The notes under the pieces are model-generated. The model saw only the letters and a program-made list of their open reading frames with translations, ran no database searches and was not told the origin of the DNA. This document shows, one piece after another, positions 42,925 to 52,061 of a stretch of 64,000 nt of DNA; positions within the stretch are counted from its first letter, which is position 1; each line of letters begins with the position of its first letter. Both the position numbers and the translations under genes were made by a program. Source of the DNA: JAUIIK01 sp963709995 (GTDB taxonomy: Bacteria > Chloroflexota > Chloroflexia > Thermomicrobiales > CFX8); contig CAVPYN010000005.1 of the NCBI GenBank assembly GCA_963709995.1, positions 185,959 to 249,958 on the forward strand, in the 5' to 3' direction.

Positions 42925-45075
42925 ATGAACTACGCGTCTTCCATCCTCGGGCTGCTGCCGGGTGGGAGACGCGCTGCCGGCCTTCCCCAGTTACTCGCCA
43001 AGGTCGAGACCTACCTCCCGCCCGACCAGGTGGATCGCCTGCGCGAGGCGCATGAGTTCGCCGCCAGCGCGCACCAGGGCCAGAAGCGCCAGTCCGGCGA
43101 GGCCTACATCACCCATCCGATCGCAGTTGCGGACATCCTTGCCGACCTGCACATGGATGGCGCCACGCTGGCCGCTGCGCTGCTGCATGACGTGGTCGAG
43201 GACACGCCCTCCTCGGCGGCCGAGATCGCCGAACGCTTCGGCCGCGAAGTCGCCGAGATCGTCGACGGCGTCACCAAGCTCGACCAGATCCAGTTCAAGA
43301 GCCGCAAGGAAGCGCAGGCGGAGAGCTTCCGCAAGATGATCCTGGCGATGGTGCGCGATATCCGCGTCATCATGGTCAAGCTCGCCGATCGTACGCACAA
43401 CATGCGTACGCTGGCCTCGATGCCGCCGCAGAAGCGCCGCGCGGTCGCGCGCGAGACGCTGGACATCTACGCGCCCATCGCCAATCGCCTGGGCATCCAC
43501 TCGATCAAGCTCGAGCTGGAGGATATCGGCTTTCGGACCCTCTACCCGCAGCGTTACCGAGTCATTGAGCGCGAGCTCAAGCGCGCGCGCGGCAACCAGA
43601 AGGAATTCCTGCCGAAGATCACCAAGACGCTGGGCAAGGGGCTGGAGGCCGCTGGCGTAAAGGCCACGGTCGAGGCCCGCGAGAAGCACCTCTACAGCAT
43701 CTACGCCAAGATGCGGCGCAAGCTGCTGCCGCTGGCGCAGATCATCGACGTGTTTGGCCTGCGCATCGTGGTCGAGTCACTGGATGACTGCTACCGCGTA
43801 CTGGGGGTGGTGCACGGCCAGTACCGCCCGATGCCCGGGCGCTTCAAGGACTACATCGCCATCCCGCGCGTCAATGGCTACCAGTCACTGCACACCACAC
43901 TGTTCGGACCCAACGGTATTCCCATCGAGGTACAGATCCGTACCCGCGAAATGCACCAGATGGCCGAGTCCGGAATCGCCGCGCACTGGAAGTACAAGAC
44001 GGGCGACAACGCCACGGAAGGACAGCAGAGCCGCGCGCGGGAGTGGCTGCAAAGCGTCATGCAGCTGCAGGAGGGTACCGCTGAGGAACTGCTGGAAGGC
44101 GTCAAGGTGGACCTGTTCCCGGACAAGGTCTACGTATTCACGCCACGCGGCGACATCATGCGCCTGCCGCGCGGCGCCACCTGCGTGGACTTTGCCTTCG
44201 CCGTGCACACGGGTGTTGGCCAGCGCTGCGTTGCCGCCAAGGTGGACCGCCGCCTGGTACCGCTGCGTACGGTGCTGCGCAATGGCCAGACAGTCGAGAT
44301 CATCACCGCCAAGGGCGCGCAGCCCAATCCCGCCTGGGCCAACTTCGTGGTGTCGGCCAAGGCGCGCTCCACCATCCGTCACTACCTGCGGACGCTCAAG
44401 CGCGGCGAGGCGGTCAGCCTGGGCACGCGCATGCTCAACCAGGCCCTGGGCGAGTTCAAGCTGGCAGTAAAGGGCCTGCCTGACGGCCGCATGGACGAAG
44501 TGGCCGTCGCACTGAACCTGCGTGACGGGCGCGAGTTGCTGGAGCGCATCGGCCTGGGCGAGCGCATCGCGCGCCTGGTGGCGCGGCGCCTGCTGCCACG
44601 CGATGTCGAACCGCCCACCGGCGGCACGCTGGAACCACTCAGCATCGCCGGCACCGAGGGTCTGGTGGTCAGCTACGCGCGCTGCTGCTTCCCGATTCCC
44701 TACGACGCGGTGGTGGCCTTCCTGTCCAGCGGCCGTGGCGTGGTCATCCACCGTGAGAACTGCGCCAACATCACCGGCTACAGCAAGCAGCCCGACAAGT
44801 GGATCTCCGCCACCTGGCACAAGGAGCAGACCCGGCTGTTCAGTTCAGAACTGCGCGTTGACGTCGAAAACCGCATGGGCATGCTGGCTGCCGTCGCCGC
44901 GCAGATTGCCGCCGAGAAGAGCAATATCAGCCACGTGAATGTCGATTCTGCTTCCGAAGACACCTCGGTCATCCTGTTCGAGGTCCAGGTGCAGGACCGT
45001 TCGCACCTGGCGCGCCTGATCCGCGCCATACGCGCCATGCCTGAAGTCCAGAAGGTCGAGCGCACACTGGCCTGA
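42925..45075 (+). CDS. spoT: Bifunctional (p)ppGpp synthetase/hydrolase
   Basis: Stringent-response enzyme of 716 residues. The HD hydrolase domain has ITHPIAVADILADLHMDGAT then LAAALLHDVVEDT. The synthetase domain has RFKDYIAIPRVNGYQSLHTT and EVQIRTREMHQMAESGIAAH. The TGS domain follows (VYVFTPRGDIMRLPRGATCV), then a Cys-containing helical/zinc region (SYARCCFPIP) and a C-terminal ACT domain. Hydrolase His-Asp and synthetase residues are both present, so both activities are expected. It is followed by ridA, then recG. Confidence 0.95.
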   Translation: MNYASSILGLLPGGRRAAGLPQLLAKVETYLPPDQVDRLREAHEFAASAHQGQKRQSGEAYITHPIAVADILADLHMDGATLAAALLHDVVEDTPSSAAEIAERFGREVAEIVDGVTKLDQIQFKSRKEAQAESFRKMILAMVRDIRVIMVKLADRTHNMRTLASMPPQKRRAVARETLDIYAPIANRLGIHSIKLELEDIGFRTLYPQRYRVIERELKRARGNQKEFLPKITKTLGKGLEAAGVKATVEAREKHLYSIYAKMRRKLLPLAQIIDVFGLRIVVESLDDCYRVLGVVHGQYRPMPGRFKDYIAIPRVNGYQSLHTTLFGPNGIPIEVQIRTREMHQMAESGIAAHWKYKTGDNATEGQQSRAREWLQSVMQLQEGTAEELLEGVKVDLFPDKVYVFTPRGDIMRLPRGATCVDFAFAVHTGVGQRCVAAKVDRRLVPLRTVLRNGQTVEIITAKGAQPNPAWANFVVSAKARSTIRHYLRTLKRGEAVSLGTRMLNQALGEFKLAVKGLPDGRMDEVAVALNLRDGRELLERIGLGERIARLVARRLLPRDVEPPTGGTLEPLSIAGTEGLVVSYARCCFPIPYDAVVAFLSSGRGVVIHRENCANITGYSKQPDKWISATWHKEQTRLFSSELRVDVENRMGMLAAVAAQIAAEKSNISHVNVDSASEDTSVILFEVQVQDRSHLARLIRAIRAMPEVQKVERTLA

Positions 45076-45117
45076 GGCCGCTATCCTGCCCAACCGGTTC
45101 GCAACACGGAGCTTCCG

Positions 45118-45498
45118 ATGTCCCGACGCATTATTCATTCCGACCAGGCGCCCAAGGCCATTGGCCCCTACTCGCAGGCAGTCCAGGTCGGCGGCACGAT
45201 CTACCTGTCCGGGCAGACGCCGCTGGACCCGGCTACTGGTGAACTGGTGACGGGCGGGTTTGAGACCGAGGCGCGTCGTGTCTTTGAAAACCTCAAGGCC
45301 GTCGCCACTGCGGCAAACAGCCGGCTGGACGATGCCGTGCGGCTCACCATCTACCTCACCGATCTCGGCCAGTTCCCGGTGGTCAACAGCGTAATGGCTG
45401 AGTACTTCACGGTCCCGTACCCGGCGCGGGTCACCATCGGTGTTTCTGCGTTGCCACGCGGCGCGCAGGTCGAGATCGACTGCATCCTGGTCCCGTGA
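45118..45498 (+). CDS. ridA: RidA/YjgF enamine/imine deaminase
   Basis: 126 residues: APKAIGPYSQAVQVGGTIYL, SGQTPLDPATGELV, VRLTIYLTDLGQFPVVNSVM and PARVTIGVSALPRGAQVEID with the catalytic Arg. Intact and full length. It lies 42 bases after spoT and overlaps recG by four bases, in the usual gammaproteobacterial spoT-ridA-recG order. This contrasts with the broken RidA at 1438 in the Chloroflexota part. Confidence 0.95.
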   Translation: MSRRIIHSDQAPKAIGPYSQAVQVGGTIYLSGQTPLDPATGELVTGGFETEARRVFENLKAVATAANSRLDDAVRLTIYLTDLGQFPVVNSVMAEYFTVPYPARVTIGVSALPRGAQVEIDCILVP

Positions 45499-47570
45499 CC
45501 CTCGCCGGGCGCCCCGTCACCCTGCTGCGGGGCGTGGGCCCGTCGCTGGCGGCCCGCCTGCTGCGCCTGGGCATTGAGACGGTCGAAGACCTGCTGTTCC
45601 TGCTGCCGGCACGCTACGAGGATCGCACCCGCATCGCGCCCATCGGCAGCCTGCAACCAGGCGATCGTTCGGTCATCGAGGGCGAGATCCAGCTCGCTGA
45701 AGTCACCATCCGCAAGCGGCGCTCGCTGCTGCTGCGCCTGGGTGATGGCACCGGCTTCATCACCCTGCGCTTCTTCCACTTCAGCGGTGCGCAGCAGCAG
45801 CAACTTGTGCGCGGCGTGCGTTTGCGCTGTTTTGGTGAGGCGCGCCGCGGGCCGCTGGGGCTGGAGATCGTGCACCCCGAGTATCGGCTGGCCGACCAGC
45901 CCGATGCCCAGGCGGTGGAGGACTCCCTCACGCCGATCTATCCGGCTACCGAAGGCGTGCAGCAGGGGCGCTTGCGGATGCTGACGGCCCAGGCGCTGGC
46001 TGCACTCGACAACCAGGGCCTGACCGACTGGATGCCGGCCTCCCTGCTGCAGGAACTCGACTTGCCGACGCTGGCCGAGGCGCTGGACTACGTGCATCGC
46101 CCGCCACCTGAGGCCGAACTCGCGCTGCTGGAGCAAGGCCGCCATCCGGCCCAGCTGCGCCTGGCTTTCGAGGAACTTCTGGCGCACCAGCTCACACTGC
46201 GCCAGCTCAGGCGCGAGGCCCAGGCCGATCCGGCCTGGCCGCTGGCGGCGCCAGGTGTGCTAGCCAGGCAAATGCTGGGATCCATTGGCTTCGCACTGAC
46301 TGCGGCACAGCAGCGTGTTGCCCGTGAGATTGATGCCGACCTGCGGCGTGAACATCCGATGCTGCGCCTGGTACAGGGTGATGTCGGCTCCGGCAAGACC
46401 GTGGTCGCAGCGCTGGCCGCGCTTAGCGCCATCGAATGTGGCGCCCAGGCCGCGCTGATGGCGCCCACTGAACTGCTGGCCGAGCAGCACGCGCAGAACT
46501 TCGAGCGTTGGCTGGCGCCGCTGGGCCTGCGCTCCCTGTTGTTGACCGGGCGCCTCACCGGCCGCGCCCGTAACCAGGCACTCGCTGCCATTGCCTCAGG
46601 CGAAGTCGCATTGCTGATCGGAACCCACGCCCTGTTCCAGGAGGGCGTGGAATTCCAGCCGGCTTGCCCTGGTGATCGTCGACGAGCAGCACCGCTTCGG
46701 CGTGCACCAGCGCCTGGCCCTGCGCAACAAGGGCACAGCCAGCGGGCGTTTCCCCACCAGCTGGTGATGACCGCAACACCCATCCCGCGCACCCTGGCGA
46801 TGACGGCCTATGCCGACCTTGATGTCTCGGTAATAGATGAGTTACCGCCGGGGCGTCCGCCGGTCAGCACGGCGGTCATCCCTGACAGCCGGCGCGACGA
46901 AGTGGTGCAGCGCATCGAGGCCGCCTGCCGCGAGGGACGCCAGGCCTACTGGGTCTGCCCCTTGATCGAGGAATCTGCTGCGCTGGAAGCCCAGGCTGCA
47001 GAGGACACTGCTGCCACGCTGGCTGAAGCACTGCCCGACGTCACGGTGGCCCTGGTGCATGGGCGCATGCCGGCGACGGCCAAGGAAAAGGCCATGGCCA
47101 GATTCAAGGCCGGCACCATCCAGTTGCTGGTGGCGACCACCGTCATCGAGGTGGGCGTGGACGTTGCCAACGCCAGTCTGATGGTGATCGAGAACGCCGA
47201 ACGCATGGGCCTGGCGCAATTGCACCAGCTGCGCGGGCGCATCGGCCGCGGCGCAGCCGAGAGCCACTGCGTGCTGATGTATCGCGCGCCGTTGTCGGCG
47301 CTGGCACGCGAGCGCCTGGCTGTCATGCGCGCCACCCGTGATGGCTTCGAAGTAGCACGGCGGGACCTGGAACTGCGCGGACCGGGTGAGTTGCTGGGTA
47401 CGCGCCAGACCGGCCTGCTGCAGCTGCGGGTGGCCGACCTGATGCGCGATGCCGACCTGCTGCCACGGGTACAGCAGGCAGCAGAGGTGATGCTGGACGC
47501 GCATGCAGCTAACATTGCGCCGCTCAAGCGTCGCTGGATCGGCGCAGCCAGCCGCTACGGTAAAGTATGA
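45495..47570 (+). CDS. recG: ATP-dependent DNA helicase RecG, with a paired frameshift at the DExH box
   Basis: Branch-migration helicase of 691 residues. The wedge domain comes first, then Walker A LVQGDVGSGKTVVAALAALS, motif Ia MAPTELLAEQH, LIGTHALFQEGVEF, motif III MTATPIPRTLAMTAYADLDV, VCPLIEES, LVHGRMPATAKEKAM, TTVIEVGVDV and QLRGRIGRG. Between about 46660 and 46750 the translated frame is Arg/Pro-rich and lacks Walker B. The next frame over the same bases reads RLALVIVDEQHRFGVHQRLA. An extra C near 46662 and a missing C near 46750 (CCCC) explain this. If real, the protein would be dead; a sequence error is likelier. Confidence 0.94.
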   Translation: MTLAGRPVTLLRGVGPSLAARLLRLGIETVEDLLFLLPARYEDRTRIAPIGSLQPGDRSVIEGEIQLAEVTIRKRRSLLLRLGDGTGFITLRFFHFSGAQQQQLVRGVRLRCFGEARRGPLGLEIVHPEYRLADQPDAQAVEDSLTPIYPATEGVQQGRLRMLTAQALAALDNQGLTDWMPASLLQELDLPTLAEALDYVHRPPPEAELALLEQGRHPAQLRLAFEELLAHQLTLRQLRREAQADPAWPLAAPGVLARQMLGSIGFALTAAQQRVAREIDADLRREHPMLRLVQGDVGSGKTVVAALAALSAIECGAQAALMAPTELLAEQHAQNFERWLAPLGLRSLLLTGRLTGRARNQALAAIASGEVALLIGTHALFQEGVEFQPACPGDRRRAAPLRRAPAPGPAQQGHSQRAFPHQLVMTATPIPRTLAMTAYADLDVSVIDELPPGRPPVSTAVIPDSRRDEVVQRIEAACREGRQAYWVCPLIEESAALEAQAAEDTAATLAEALPDVTVALVHGRMPATAKEKAMARFKAGTIQLLVATTVIEVGVDVANASLMVIENAERMGLAQLHQLRGRIGRGAAESHCVLMYRAPLSALARERLAVMRATRDGFEVARRDLELRGPGELLGTRQTGLLQLRVADLMRDADLLPRVQQAAEVMLDAHAANIAPLKRRWIGAASRYGKV

Positions 47571-48101
47571 ACGTGCCCACCACCGAACACTGGTCCAGCA
47601 CCCTGCCGGCAGCCAGCAATGCCGCCGCGCAAGGCTGGCTGGCAGAACCCGGACTGCTGACCCGAGCGCCTGCGTGCCAGGTGCACGGGCTGCGCCGGCC
47701 TCGTCGTCATCACCCAGCAGCCCACCGATCTGTCACCTGAGGCACAGGCCGTGCTGCAGACGGACTCCAGCGCCGGCCACCTGCGCGAGGTAGAGCTCAC
47801 CTGCGCTGGCAAGGCCTGGGTCTTCGCCCAGACCCTGATCCCGGAGCGCACCCTGGCGCGCCAGCCCTGGCTCACGACGCTCGGCAGCTCGGCGCTGGGC
47901 GCGCGCCTGGCCGATGTCCCGGGTATCCGCCGCGGCCCGCTCGAATTTGCTGAACTGCTGCCTGGCAACCAGCTTTATGACCATGCGCTGCGTGGCCTCG
48001 CCTCGGTCGCCGTGCGGGTGTGGGCGCGGCGTTCCTGGTTTGCCATCGGCGAGGATCGCTTGCTGGTGCAGGAAGTGTTCCTGCCAGCGGCAGTGTCATG
48101 A
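47568..48101 (+). CDS. ubiC: Chorismate pyruvate-lyase, frameshifted
   Basis: First committed step of ubiquinone synthesis (chorismate to 4-hydroxybenzoate). The first frame, from ATG 47568, gives TTEHWSSTLPAASNAAAQGW and LAEPGLLT. An extra C near 47660 breaks it. The rest reads ERLRARCTGCAGLVVITQQP, REVELTCAGKAWVFAQTLIP with the active Arg region, LGSSALGARL and WARRSWFAIGEDRLLVQEVF to the stop at 48101. Repaired length is about 178 residues. The ubiA start overlaps its stop by four bases. Confidence 0.88.
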
Positions 48102-49058
48102 GCGAAGAGTTCCGCCCCGCGCCAGAGCGCCGCCCGCGGCGCGACCCCAGCTACAAACCGAAGTGGCAGCCGCGGCCGCTGCACGCCGCCGGGCTCGCGC
48201 TCGGTCGCACACTGCAGGAGTACGCCCTGCTGATGCGCCTGCACCGGCCCATCGGCATCTGGCTGTTGCTGTGGCCCACGCTGTGGGCGCTGTGGATTGC
48301 CGGCGACGGCCGCCCGGCGGCGAACATCTTCCTGATTTTCATGGCCGGCGTGCTGGTGATGCGCTCCGCCGGCTGCGTAATCAACGACTATGCCGATCGC
48401 GACCTCGACCCGCGCGTGGAGCGCACACGCCAACGACCACTGGCGGCGGGTCGTGTGAGCCCCGGCGAGGCGTTGATCCTGTTTATCGCCCTGGGCCTGC
48501 TCGCCGTGTGGTTGGCACTGCAACTGGAACCGCTGGCACAGATGTTTGCGGCGGCCGGTGGCCTGCTGACGGTGACCTATCCCTTCCTCAAGCGCTGGGT
48601 GCACCTGCCGCAGTTCTATCTTGGCGTCGCCTTTGGCTGGTCTTCCCCCATGGCATTCGTGGCCCTGACCGGCAGCGTGCCCAGGGTGGGCTGGCTGATC
48701 CTCGCCACCGTAGTGCTGTGGGCCGCGGTCTACGACACCATGTATGCCATGGTGGATCGTGAAGACGACCTCGCCGCTGGGGTGAAGTCCACCGCCATCC
48801 TGTTCGGTGACGCTGACAGACTGATCATCGCGGTAATGCAGGCCATGGTGATCATGTCGCTGTGGCTGGTGGGTGACGAAGCGGGGCTGGGGGCGTGGTA
48901 TCGCAGTGGCGTAATGGCCGGCGGCGCAGTCTTTCTCTACCAGCAGCAGTTGATCCGCCAGCGCGATCCAGCGCGTTGCTTCCAGGCTTTCAACAACAAC
49001 CATTACTTCGGCCTGGTGGTCTTCATAGGCCTGGCGCTGGATTACCTGCTACCGCTAG
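48098..49058 (+). CDS. ubiA: 4-hydroxybenzoate polyprenyltransferase, probably frameshifted at its end
   Basis: Membrane prenyltransferase of ubiquinone synthesis. After a 50-residue polar N-terminus, MRLHRPIGIWLLLWPTLWAL and the Asp motifs VINDYADRDLDPRVERT and YDTMYAMVDREDD bind prenyl diphosphate and magnesium; eight or nine helices follow. Family homology ends at FIGLALDYLL (about 49050). The frame then stays open to 49369, across the convergent comF gene, with no family match. One base shift would give a stop (TAG) at 49056-49058, which I take as the real end. Confidence 0.9.
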
Positions 49059-49067
49059 CGCGGCACT

Positions 49068-49811
49068 TCAGGCCCGCGCCACCGCCCACAACTCGATCCA
49101 TTCCACCCCTGCGGCGCGCAGGGTCAGGGCCAGTGAAGCGGCAGTGGCTCCCGTTGTCAGCACATCATCGACTATGGCCACTCGCGCGGGCAGGCCCCCC
49201 GCGCTTACCTGGAAGGCGTGTTGCAGGTTCCTGCGCCTTGCGCGCCGCCCCAGACCCGCCTGTTCCTGGGTTGCGAGCGGGCGCGTTACCCGGTCGTGGC
49301 AGAGCACCACGCCCAGTGGCCGGGCGGCGTAACGGGCAATTTCCAGCGCCTGGTTATAGCCGCGTTTGAGCTCGCGCTGGCGATGCAGCGGCACCGGCAG
49401 CGCCGCTTCAGCGCGGCTGCCGTGCGCGGCAACAGCGCGCGATAGCAGGGTGCCGAGGATCCTGCCGCGGGAAATATCACCGCCGAACTTCAGGTCGCGC
49501 ACCAGTTCCGCCACAGGAAATCCATAGTGAAAGGCGGCAATCGCTGCATCAAACGGTGGCGGGTGCCGCCGACATTGCCGGCACAGGCGCCCGGCGGTGC
49601 CTGCCAGGGCGCAACGTGGGCAAGAATCCTTCAGCCAGGGCAGGTCAGCTTCGCAGTCGGCACACAAGTCGAGCGCCGGTGGTTGGCCCGGATCCAGGCA
49701 CAGCACGCAACTGGGCGGAAATACCGCAACCGCAAGCGCTTCCAGCCACTGGTAAACCTGCGACCTGGCGCCAGGTTGACAGGGCCGGGTGGGACTCCAA
49801 TACTCGCGCAC
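49068..49811 (-). CDS. comF: ComF family amidophosphoribosyltransferase-like protein
   Basis: 248 residues from a GTG start at 49811. A zinc-finger-like N-terminus (FPPSCVLCLDPG, LCADCEADL, CPRCALAG, CRQCRR) leads to a PRT fold with FHYGFPVAELVRDLKFGGD, LPVPLHRQRELKRGYNQALE and the PRPP loop VAIVDDVLTTGATAASL. ComF is needed for DNA uptake in naturally competent bacteria. It diverges from bioB, as often in gammaproteobacteria. The open frame extends far upstream over bioB but is not coding there. Confidence 0.9.
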   Translation of the reverse strand: MREYWSPTRPCQPGARSQVYQWLEALAVAVFPPSCVLCLDPGQPPALDLCADCEADLPWLKDSCPRCALAGTAGRLCRQCRRHPPPFDAAIAAFHYGFPVAELVRDLKFGGDISRGRILGTLLSRAVAAHGSRAEAALPVPLHRQRELKRGYNQALEIARYAARPLGVVLCHDRVTRPLATQEQAGLGRRARRRNLQHAFQVSAGGLPARVAIVDDVLTTGATAASLALTLRAAGVEWIELWAVARA

Positions 49812-49877
49812 CGTAGCAGCCTGCCTTGGTGCAGCCGCCGCTGTTCGGCCGAATTCCCGGCACTTACTGGATAAAAT

Positions 49878-50864
49878 ATGAGCCTCAAACCCTGCCGCCT
49901 GGGTGAAGTGCGCAACGACTGGACAGTGGAGGAAGTGCGGGCATTGCACGCCCTGCCCTTTGCCGATCTGATGCATCACGCACAGCGGGTGCATCGCGAC
50001 AACTTCGATCCCAACGCAGTGCAGATCTCGACCCTGCTGTCCATCAAGACCGGCGCCTGCCCCGAGGATTGCGGTTACTGCTCGCAGAGCGTGCGACACG
50101 ACACGGGCCTCACGCGCGAGGCACTGTTGCAGGTGGACGAGGTGCTCGAGCGAGCGAGTGCGGCCAAGGCCAGCGGCGCTACCCGCTTCTGCATGGGCGC
50201 GGCCTATCGTGGCCCCAAGGATCGCGACCTCGCAGTGATTGCCGAGATGGTGCGCGCAGTGCGCGCTTTGGGACTGGAGACCTGCGCGACGCTCGGCATG
50301 CTGACGCCTGCGCAAGCGGCCCGGCTGAAGGAAGCAGGTCTCGATTACTACAACCACAACCTCGACACTTCCGAGGCCTACTACGACAAGGTGGTCACCA
50401 CCCGCAGCTACCAGGATCGCCTCGATACCCTCACTGCGGTACGCGAGGCCGGAATCAATGTCTGCTGCGGCGGCATTCTCGGCATGGGCGAGGCGGCGAG
50501 TGACCGCATCAGCCTGCTGCACACGCTCGCCACGCTGCCCGAGCACCCGCAGAGCGTGCCTATCAACCATCTGGTGCCAGTAGCCGGCACGCCGCTGGGC
50601 GATAGCGTGGCGCTGGATCCGCTGGACTTTGTGCGCCTGGTAGCAGTTGCGCGGATCCTGATGCCGAAGGCACATGTGCGCCTGTCGGCCGGTCGCAGCG
50701 ACATGAGCGACGAGACCCAGGCCCTGTGCTTCCTGGCGGGCGCCAACTCCATTTTTTATGGCGAGCGGCTGCTGACCACCGGCAACCCCGATACCAAGCA
50801 CGACCAGCGGCTGTTCCAGCGCCTGGGCATCCGCCCGGAAACGGCGCCCGCACCCAGCCACTGA
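49878..50864 (+). CDS. bioB: Biotin synthase
   Basis: Radical-SAM enzyme that inserts sulfur into dethiobiotin. 328 residues. The 4Fe-4S motif is KTGACPEDCGYCSQS. YYNHNLDTS, GGILGMGEAASDR and LVPVAGTPL mark the barrel, and RLSAGRSDMSDETQALCF the 2Fe-2S site Arg. First gene of the bioBFHCD group, all in the same direction with gaps or overlaps under ten bases. Confidence 0.96.
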   Translation: MSLKPCRLGEVRNDWTVEEVRALHALPFADLMHHAQRVHRDNFDPNAVQISTLLSIKTGACPEDCGYCSQSVRHDTGLTREALLQVDEVLERASAAKASGATRFCMGAAYRGPKDRDLAVIAEMVRAVRALGLETCATLGMLTPAQAARLKEAGLDYYNHNLDTSEAYYDKVVTTRSYQDRLDTLTAVREAGINVCCGGILGMGEAASDRISLLHTLATLPEHPQSVPINHLVPVAGTPLGDSVALDPLDFVRLVAVARILMPKAHVRLSAGRSDMSDETQALCFLAGANSIFYGERLLTTGNPDTKHDQRLFQRLGIRPETAPAPSH

Positions 50865-50870
50865 ACGGCC

Positions 50871-52061
50871 ATGCCAGGCCTTGATGCCCGGGCAATGGCT
50901 GAGCGCCTGCAGGCACTGCAGGCGGAGGGCATGCTGCGTTCGCGTCGCAGCGTTGAGCGCGAGTCCGGCACGGAGGCGCACGCCCTGGTCAATGTCGATG
51001 GCATCCGCTGCATTGATTTCTGCAGCAACGATTACCTGGGCCTGGCCAACCATCCGGCTGTCACCGCAGCCTTCCGCGCCGCAGCTGAGGCGCATGGCGT
51101 GGGTGCGCGCGCCGCGCACCTGGTCAGCGGCCATCACCCGGAACATGCAGCGCTGGAAATTGAGCTGGCACAGTTCACCGGGCGCGAGCGCGCCCTGCTG
51201 TTCAGCACCGGTTACATGGCCAACCTTGGCGCCGTGACTGCGCTGGCCGGGCGCGGCGGCATGGTGCATGAAGACCGCCTCAACCATGCCTCGCTGCTGG
51301 ATGCCGGCCTGCTGAGCCAGGCCCGCCTGTGGCGCTACCCGCACGGCGATGCGACCAGCGTGGCCACACGCCTGGCCAGCCAACCTGGCCGCCACTCGCT
51401 GGTCGTGACCGATGGCGTGTTCAGCATGGATGGTGACCTCGCGCCGCTACCGGCGCTGGCTGCCGCCTGTCGCAAGCACAATGCCCTGCTGCTGGTGGAT
51501 GACGCCCATGGCCTGGGCGTGCTGGGCAGGACCGGCGGCGGCACTGCCGAGCACTTCGGCTTGAGCCCCAGCGATGTGCCGGTGCTGGTCGGCACTCTGG
51601 GTAAGGCCTTCGGTACCTTTGGCGCTTTTGTCGCTGGCGATACCGTGATGATCGAGACCCTGATCCAGCGCGCGCGCAGCTACATCTACACCACCGCGCT
51701 GCCGCCTGCGATCGCCGCCGCCACGCGTGCCGCGCTGCGGGCGGTACGCGAAGAAACCTGGCGGCGTGACCAACTGAATGAGCGCATTGCGCAGTTTCGG
51801 CGCGAGGCCACGGCTGCGCAGTTGCCGCTCATGCCATCGCTAACGCCGATACAGCCGGTGATGGTGGGCGATGCCGCAAGCGCCGCGCAGGCCAGCACGC
51901 TGCTGCTGCAGCACGGCCTGCTGCTGAGCGCGATTCGCCCTCCCACCGTGCCCGCGGGTTCCTCGCGCCTGCGCGTGACGCTCTCGACCCTGCACAGCGC
52001 AGCGCAAGTGACCCGCCTGGTCACGGCCCTGGCCAAGATCCTCGCCGGGCTGCGGCCGTGA
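50871..52061 (+). CDS. bioF: 8-amino-7-oxononanoate synthase
   Basis: PLP enzyme that joins pimeloyl-ACP and alanine. 396 residues. NDYLGLANHPAVTAAFRAAA, DRLNHASLLD, VTDGVFSMDGDLAPLPAL, DDAHGLGVLGRTGGG and the PLP Lys in VLVGTLGKAFGTFGAF are all present. The start is at 50871, six bases after bioB, and overlaps bioH by four at its end. Confidence 0.95.
   Translation: MPGLDARAMAERLQALQAEGMLRSRRSVERESGTEAHALVNVDGIRCIDFCSNDYLGLANHPAVTAAFRAAAEAHGVGARAAHLVSGHHPEHAALEIELAQFTGRERALLFSTGYMANLGAVTALAGRGGMVHEDRLNHASLLDAGLLSQARLWRYPHGDATSVATRLASQPGRHSLVVTDGVFSMDGDLAPLPALAAACRKHNALLLVDDAHGLGVLGRTGGGTAEHFGLSPSDVPVLVGTLGKAFGTFGAFVAGDTVMIETLIQRARSYIYTTALPPAIAAATRAALRAVREETWRRDQLNERIAQFRREATAAQLPLMPSLTPIQPVMVGDAASAAQASTLLLQHGLLLSAIRPPTVPAGSSRLRVTLSTLHSAAQVTRLVTALAKILAGLRP

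Noticed and set aside
49068..51395. A 775-residue minus-strand frame covering comF and the bioB/bioF region
   Set aside because: Only the part below 49811 has ComF motifs. The rest is antisense to bioB and bioF and has no family resemblance.
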